Made by a program: the position numbers and the translations under genes | Notes under the pieces: generated by a model | Told to the model about the DNA's origin: nothing | What the model saw: only the letters and a program-made list of their open reading frames with translations | The model's database searches: none | Part shown: in pieces, positions 6,848 through 9,918 of the stretch | Layout of the letters: the number at the start of each line of letters is the position of its first letter | Position numbering within the stretch: position 1 is the stretch's first letter | DNA from: JBDSTW01 sp039914705 | GTDB lineage: Bacteria > Pseudomonadota > Gammaproteobacteria > SURF-13 | DNA: 9,918 bases | Assembly (NCBI GenBank): GCA_039914705.1 | Contig: JBDSOT010000110.1 | Location: forward strand, 1-9,918 | Direction: 5' to 3'

Positions 6848-7609
6848 TTAAACCGCGAGATTTATTTCACCATCCAGAGAACGAAGAAATGCCGACTTCG
6901 TCATCGCCGTGCGGTCTTGCAAGGCAAGCTTGAGAAGCTGCTGCCAACCGCGCACGACATCAGTATAAGCCGCATCGGCCGGGTGAAGCCCCAAGCGCAG
7001 CAGCTTATTGTTTTGCATGCCTTTGACCAGTTGGGCATTGGCTTGTTGCGACGCCCAGCGCCGCCACGCACTGCGTACACTGTACACAAGGCAATAACTG
7101 GTGATGCGTTCACGCGTAGGTAAACGGAACCAGGCGCGCTGGTTGCTGGTATAGGCAAACGGCAGGTCGTGCAGGGCCTCCCAAGCACCTGTACTCATCA
7201 GCCAGGCAGGCGGCACAAAACCCGCGACCGGCCAGCGCAAACGATGCATCAGCTCAAGACCTTGTTCGAGACGCGCACGTGCCACGCTGACGCTGAGTGC
7301 GGAAAATTCGCCTTCTCCCGCCGTATAAACCCCGCGCCGCAGGTGTTGCCAGACACTGCCAGGAGGTGGACCTTCATCGAGATGATAATAGCCGTGCAGC
7401 GCGATCTCATCGCCGCGCGCCAGGCATTGCTCAATGGCACGGCAAAATGCCGCATCCTTATCCAAGCTGCCGCGATGATGATAATCAGGCACGAGGAGTA
7501 AGGTGACAGGGATGGGTGCGACGGTATCCAGCGCGTCCAGCAATTGCCGACAGGCAGGCCAGGTTGCCGGGGCGACATCGTGCAGCGAAACACAAACGGC
7601 GCGCGGCAT
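6848..7609 (-). CDS. DUF2334 polysaccharide-deacetylase-like protein
   Basis: With the start at 7609 the protein has 253 residues. It belongs to the DUF2334 branch of the NodB-like carbohydrate esterase fold, metal-dependent enzymes that remove N- or O-acetyl groups from sugars. Expected motifs are present: SLHDVAP with His10-Asp11 (catalytic base/metal ligand region), HGYYH (72-76, the HxxxH-type metal motif), GFVPPAW (130-136) and LGLHP (206-210, probable catalytic His). There is no signal peptide or membrane segment, so it should act in the cytoplasm. The frame stays open to 7681 with other ATGs at 7630 and 7681, but these overlap the upstream gene, have no ribosome site, and add residues outside the family. 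The ATG at 7609 begins one base after the glycosyltransferase stop and also lacks a clear ribosome site, so translational coupling is likely. The substrate is unknown. Confidence 0.85.
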   Translation of the reverse strand: MPRAVCVSLHDVAPATWPACRQLLDALDTVAPIPVTLLLVPDYHHRGSLDKDAAFCRAIEQCLARGDEIALHGYYHLDEGPPPGSVWQHLRRGVYTAGEGEFSALSVSVARARLEQGLELMHRLRWPVAGFVPPAWLMSTGAWEALHDLPFAYTSNQRAWFRLPTRERITSYCLVYSVRSAWRRWASQQANAQLVKGMQNNKLLRLGLHPADAAYTDVVRGWQQLLKLALQDRTAMTKSAFLRSLDGEINLAV

Positions 7610-7610
7610 C

Positions 7611-8753
7611 CTAGTTGGCAGCGTGAACATCCCGGATAGCCACGGCCGGCATCCGCTCTGTCGTCCCCAGCAGGCCGGCATAATGCCCCAGGAGTTGCGG
7701 CATGATCTCGTCCCAGCTGTAATGATCTTCTACCTTGCGGCGCGCGTTCAAACCCAACTGATGCATATCCAGTTGGTAAAGACCACTAATAGCCTCCGCC
7801 AGCGCGGACGGGTTGCGCGGTGGCACCAGCAAACCGACCGTGGCGTCCACGAGCTCCGCCACACCACCCGCCGCCATGCCGATCACCGGCAGGCCGCAGG
7901 CCAGCGCTTCCAGCACCACCAGACCAAAAGTCTCCAGGTCACCTGGGTGCACCAGTGCATCACAACTTGCTATAAGCCGGGCCAGTTCCTGCGTATCCGC
8001 GCGATAAGGCCACACGGTGACATTGGCCTGCGCGGGCAATTTATGGCCGCCGCCTACCAACAGCAGGTGATACTCCCGGCCCACCAGCGCCATGGCCTTT
8101 AACAGTACCGGCAAATTTTTCTCGCGGGAAAAACGTCCGGCATAAATCAGCAGGCGCGTGGCTGGCGGCAAACCCAGGCGCTGCCGCAGACTGTTATCTT
8201 TTAAGTCGGGGTGGAATAAGCGGGTATCAACCCCCAATGCTTGATGATGGACATTGCTCACACCCAGATTATGCAGGCGTTCCACCAGCACCCGGCTGGG
8301 TGCGAGCACCCTGTCAAAATGCGAATAAAGCTGTTTAACGTAAGCCTGCGCGTAACGTTCGGCCGTTATACCCAAACGGGCAGCCAACAGACGCGGCAGA
8401 TCTGAGTGATAAAACCCTACGGTCGGCACACCCAGTCTCTGACCCTCGCGCAGGGCCAGCCAGGCCAAGTGATAAGGGTCGCCGGCCTCAATCAGATCCG
8501 GCTTCAGCTCGCGCACCGCGTGCCGCCAATCGCGCAGATTCACCGGCAGGCGATAACCCTGTGCAAACGGCAATATTGGACTGCGCATGGTGACCACGCT
8601 GGAGCGCCGACGCGGGCTATTAATCTCGCCCGGCACCAGCAGTGTATGCGTAACATGAGCGTGGCCTTGCAGCCAGGCGTGCTTTGCCGTCAGATAGCGC
8701 TTAACCCCGCCGCTCTGCGGGGCGTAGAACAATGTCATATCAAGCAGATGCAT
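7611..8753 (-). CDS. GT4-family glycosyltransferase (GT-B fold)
   Basis: This 380-residue retaining glycosyltransferase is presumably cytoplasmic or peripheral on the inner membrane. The N-terminal acceptor domain starts MHLLDMTLFYAPQSGGVKRYL, with the Gly-rich loop SGGVKRY (14-20) and FYHSDLP (115-120). The C-terminal donor domain has YAGRFSREKNLPVLLKAM (204-221) with Arg207 and Lys212 expected to hold the nucleotide phosphates, LLVGGG (231-236), VHPGDLETFGLVVLEALACGLPV (268-290) with the EX7E pair Glu274/Glu282, and GLLVPP (307-312). The start at 8753 has GAGGA close upstream (about 2-3 bases), slightly tight; the N-terminal pattern supports it over the ATG at 8738. It is the first gene of a pair with the deacetylase-like protein. 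Donor and acceptor cannot be told from sequence alone; lipid-, inositol- or polymer-linked sugars are all possible. Confidence 0.92.
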   Translation of the reverse strand: MHLLDMTLFYAPQSGGVKRYLTAKHAWLQGHAHVTHTLLVPGEINSPRRRSSVVTMRSPILPFAQGYRLPVNLRDWRHAVRELKPDLIEAGDPYHLAWLALREGQRLGVPTVGFYHSDLPRLLAARLGITAERYAQAYVKQLYSHFDRVLAPSRVLVERLHNLGVSNVHHQALGVDTRLFHPDLKDNSLRQRLGLPPATRLLIYAGRFSREKNLPVLLKAMALVGREYHLLLVGGGHKLPAQANVTVWPYRADTQELARLIASCDALVHPGDLETFGLVVLEALACGLPVIGMAAGGVAELVDATVGLLVPPRNPSALAEAISGLYQLDMHQLGLNARRKVEDHYSWDEIMPQLLGHYAGLLGTTERMPAVAIRDVHAAN

Positions 8754-8932
8754 ATTCCTCGTCCGTGGGAAATTATGGGGTTGGATGGAGTGTTAGAACA
8801 CCAGGAATACGAATGGTTATGCTGCGTGTCCTTGCAAGGGATTTACTTGCCAACAGTCCGGCTTTAATAATTGCAGTATGAAGTTTTTATGATGCCATTT
8901 CCAGCCATCTATTTTTACGTAAGCAAGCACAG
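8754..8932 (-). promoter_or_regulatory. Leader of the glycosyltransferase gene with two dyads
   Basis: This 179-base gap separates the SixA-type gene from the glycosyltransferase gene, both on the - strand. GTGTT-AG-AACAC (8790-8801) is an operator-like dyad 37 bases before the glycosyltransferase start. CCTTGCAAGG (8830-8839) is a perfect 10-base palindrome. No convincing -35/-10 pair and no terminator for the upstream gene are visible, so read-through from the SixA-type gene is possible. Confidence 0.35.
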
Positions 8933-9433
8933 TTACGCGAGCGCCAGTAAATCGTGGGGCCGGTAAAAGAAGTGTAAGTGGCCCGCACCCACCTTCGCGA
9001 ATGCACGAAAGTCGATGCGCATCAGACCGCTCTTGGGGAATTTAATTCCCATGCCCGATTTAAGCCCCAGCAAGGCACTACTTAATTCGCGCAGATCCGG
9101 CTCATGCCCTACACACAGCATGGTTTCAGCCTCGTTAAAGGTCGCCAGCAGGGTTACCACGGCGGTAACGCTATAGTCCTTTCCCAAGGCATCGGTTTGC
9201 ATCAAGCGCTCTTCCAGACCTAACCCTTTCGCCGTCACTGTGGCGGTTTGCAAGGTGCGCAGACGCGGACTGGTCAGGATATGATCCGGCTGTATGTCCA
9301 TGCGCTTGAAGATGCGCGCCAGGTCTTCCTGCACGCGGTTTCCGACCTCGCTCAGCGGGCGCAGGTCGTCGTTGGGATAATGGATGGGGTCGACGGACCC
9401 GGCGTCGGCATGGCGCATCAGCAGTAATTTCAT
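8933..9433 (-). CDS. sixA: SixA-type phosphohistidine phosphatase
   Basis: This 166-residue cytoplasmic protein of the histidine phosphatase (phosphoglycerate mutase-like) superfamily is close to SixA, which removes phosphate from histidine on phosphotransfer proteins; in E. coli it acts on ArcB and on the nitrogen-PTS protein NPr. The catalytic motif MRHADAG (6-12) holds Arg7 and nucleophile His8. LTSPRLRTLQTA (53-64) holds the second conserved Arg (Arg57), and VGHEPDL (108-114) holds His110. The family's DxxRPLS-like segment is present as DDLRPLSEVG (22-31). Length is close to SixA (about 160). The start at 9433 lacks a strong ribosome site and lies six bases after the preceding stop, suggesting coupling. 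The physiological substrate here is unknown. Confidence 0.88.
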   Translation of the reverse strand: MKLLLMRHADAGSVDPIHYPNDDLRPLSEVGNRVQEDLARIFKRMDIQPDHILTSPRLRTLQTATVTAKGLGLEERLMQTDALGKDYSVTAVVTLLATFNEAETMLCVGHEPDLRELSSALLGLKSGMGIKFPKSGLMRIDFRAFAKVGAGHLHFFYRPHDLLALA

Positions 9434-9439
9434 AGCGGA

Positions 9440-9918
9440 TTACCTGTCCTGGGCGGCGGTATTTTTGTCTTTTCGAAGGCTGTTGTGATTATGAAAAGGT
9501 AATAATAAAAGTTGGAAAAAACCTAAGCGTTGCGGGTCGCGGTATTCATTAAGCCCGATCTCCATGCCAAGCTGTCCCAAGACCGGTGCCTTTCGATAGG
9601 TGCCGCATGCGTAATCCCACAGCGAGATGGAAAATCCAAAATTGGAATTCGTTTCTTCGACGCGTGTCGAATGATGCACGCGGTGCATGTCGGGCGTGAC
9701 GATGACCCGACGCACACGCCTGTCTATTTTTTCGGGAATATACACATTGCTGTGGTTGAACAGCGAGGCACCGTTCAAGATAATCTCGAACACCAGGATG
9801 GCCCAAGGCGCGGCACCGAGTGCCGTGACCAACACTACTTTGTAAATCATCGACAATCCGATTTCAATGGGGTGAAAACGCACACCGGTCGTAAGATCAA
9901 TATCAAGGTCGGTATGGT
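9440..9918 (-). CDS. Sterol desaturase/fatty acid hydroxylase family protein (5' end missing)
   Basis: The C-terminal 158 residues are visible; the gene continues past the right edge, because the frame stays open to the last base. This membrane-bound di-iron oxygenase family hydroxylates or desaturates lipids. The seen part starts within the conserved HTDLDIDLTTGVRFHPIE stretch, then has two hydrophobic segments (roughly IGLSMIYKVVLVTALGAA and WAILVFEIILNGASLF), NHSNV, and PDMHRVHHS with the HxxHH metal-binding motif. The order RFHP, NHSN, HRVHH is typical of the second half of these enzymes. A GTG at 9883 could look like a start, but it lies inside the family domain, so it is not one. The C-terminal GFFQLLLLPFHNHNSLRK tail follows. 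It lies directly before the SixA-type gene, probably in one operon. The lipid substrate is unknown. Confidence 0.9.
   Translation of the reverse strand, partial: HTDLDIDLTTGVRFHPIEIGLSMIYKVVLVTALGAAPWAILVFEIILNGASLFNHSNVYIPEKIDRRVRRVIVTPDMHRVHHSTRVEETNSNFGFSISLWDYACGTYRKAPVLGQLGMEIGLNEYRDPQRLGFFQLLLLPFHNHNSLRKDKNTAAQDR

Noticed and set aside
6800..7123. 107-codon + strand frame just after the porin
   Set aside because: Apart from its first ~48 bases it lies antisense to the DUF2334 gene, and its product has no recognisable domain. The converging-gene layout is the simpler reading.
7610..7681. Longer deacetylase starting at 7681 or 7630
   Set aside because: It would overlap the glycosyltransferase gene by up to 71 bases, has no ribosome site, and the family begins right at the SLHDVAP motif used by the 7609 start.
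7503..8102. 199-codon + strand frame opposite the glycosyltransferase
   Set aside because: It is a shadow of a gene with clear GT4 motifs; its Gln/His/Arg-rich composition is typical of antisense frames.
9523..9806. Two alternative - strand frames inside the desaturase gene
   Set aside because: The main frame carries the histidine motifs in the right order; these frames carry none.
1..9918. CRISPR array, tRNA/rRNA, insertion sequence, toxin-antitoxin or defence genes
   Set aside because: I found no regularly spaced repeats, cloverleaf sequence, transposase motifs or known defence domains anywhere in the window.

Overview
The window comes from the chromosome of a Gram-negative bacterium, most likely a beta- or gammaproteobacterium. 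The evidence is a 16-stranded porin with a signal peptide and a terminal Phe, a periplasmic sulfate-binding protein closely resembling enterobacterial Sbp, a SixA-type phosphatase, and purine-rich ribosome binding sites. The DNA is moderately GC-rich except for one AT-rich gap in the middle. I see no rRNA, tRNA, CRISPR array, insertion sequence or phage gene.

Left part (1-1385, + strand). A clear intrinsic terminator closes a gene lying outside the window. A leader with a strong non-terminator hairpin follows. Next come two envelope genes: a secreted SIMPL/DUF541 protein and a small YkvA-like DUF1232 membrane protein. The second runs tail to tail into the sulfate operon with a 10-base overlap.

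Centre (1376-5316, - strand, read right to left). This is a complete sulfate ABC importer operon, sbp-cysT-cysW-cysA: periplasmic binding protein, two permeases and the ATPase. cysW and cysA overlap by ATGA. A small hairpin sits between sbp and cysT, and a candidate operon terminator lies antisense inside the DUF1232 gene. A 359-base AT-rich gap with a 12-base inverted repeat separates sbp from a divergent general porin (5676-6776, + strand). The two sides could share control and act in series on uptake across outer and inner membranes, but the pore-constriction region of the porin looks acidic, so a dedicated sulfate pore is not supported.

Right part (6848-9918, - strand). A GT4 glycosyltransferase is followed, one base after its stop, by a DUF2334 polysaccharide-deacetylase-like protein; together they look like a two-step sugar transfer and deacetylation unit of unknown product. 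Upstream of them is a 179-base gap with two short dyads. Then come a SixA-type phosphohistidine phosphatase and, six bases before it, the C-terminal part of a sterol desaturase/fatty acid hydroxylase that runs off the right edge.

Most of the window is ordinary housekeeping and transport. The least explained parts are the glycosyltransferase/deacetylase pair, the hairpins at 97-123 and 1255-1279, and the architecture of the sbp/porin divergent region.
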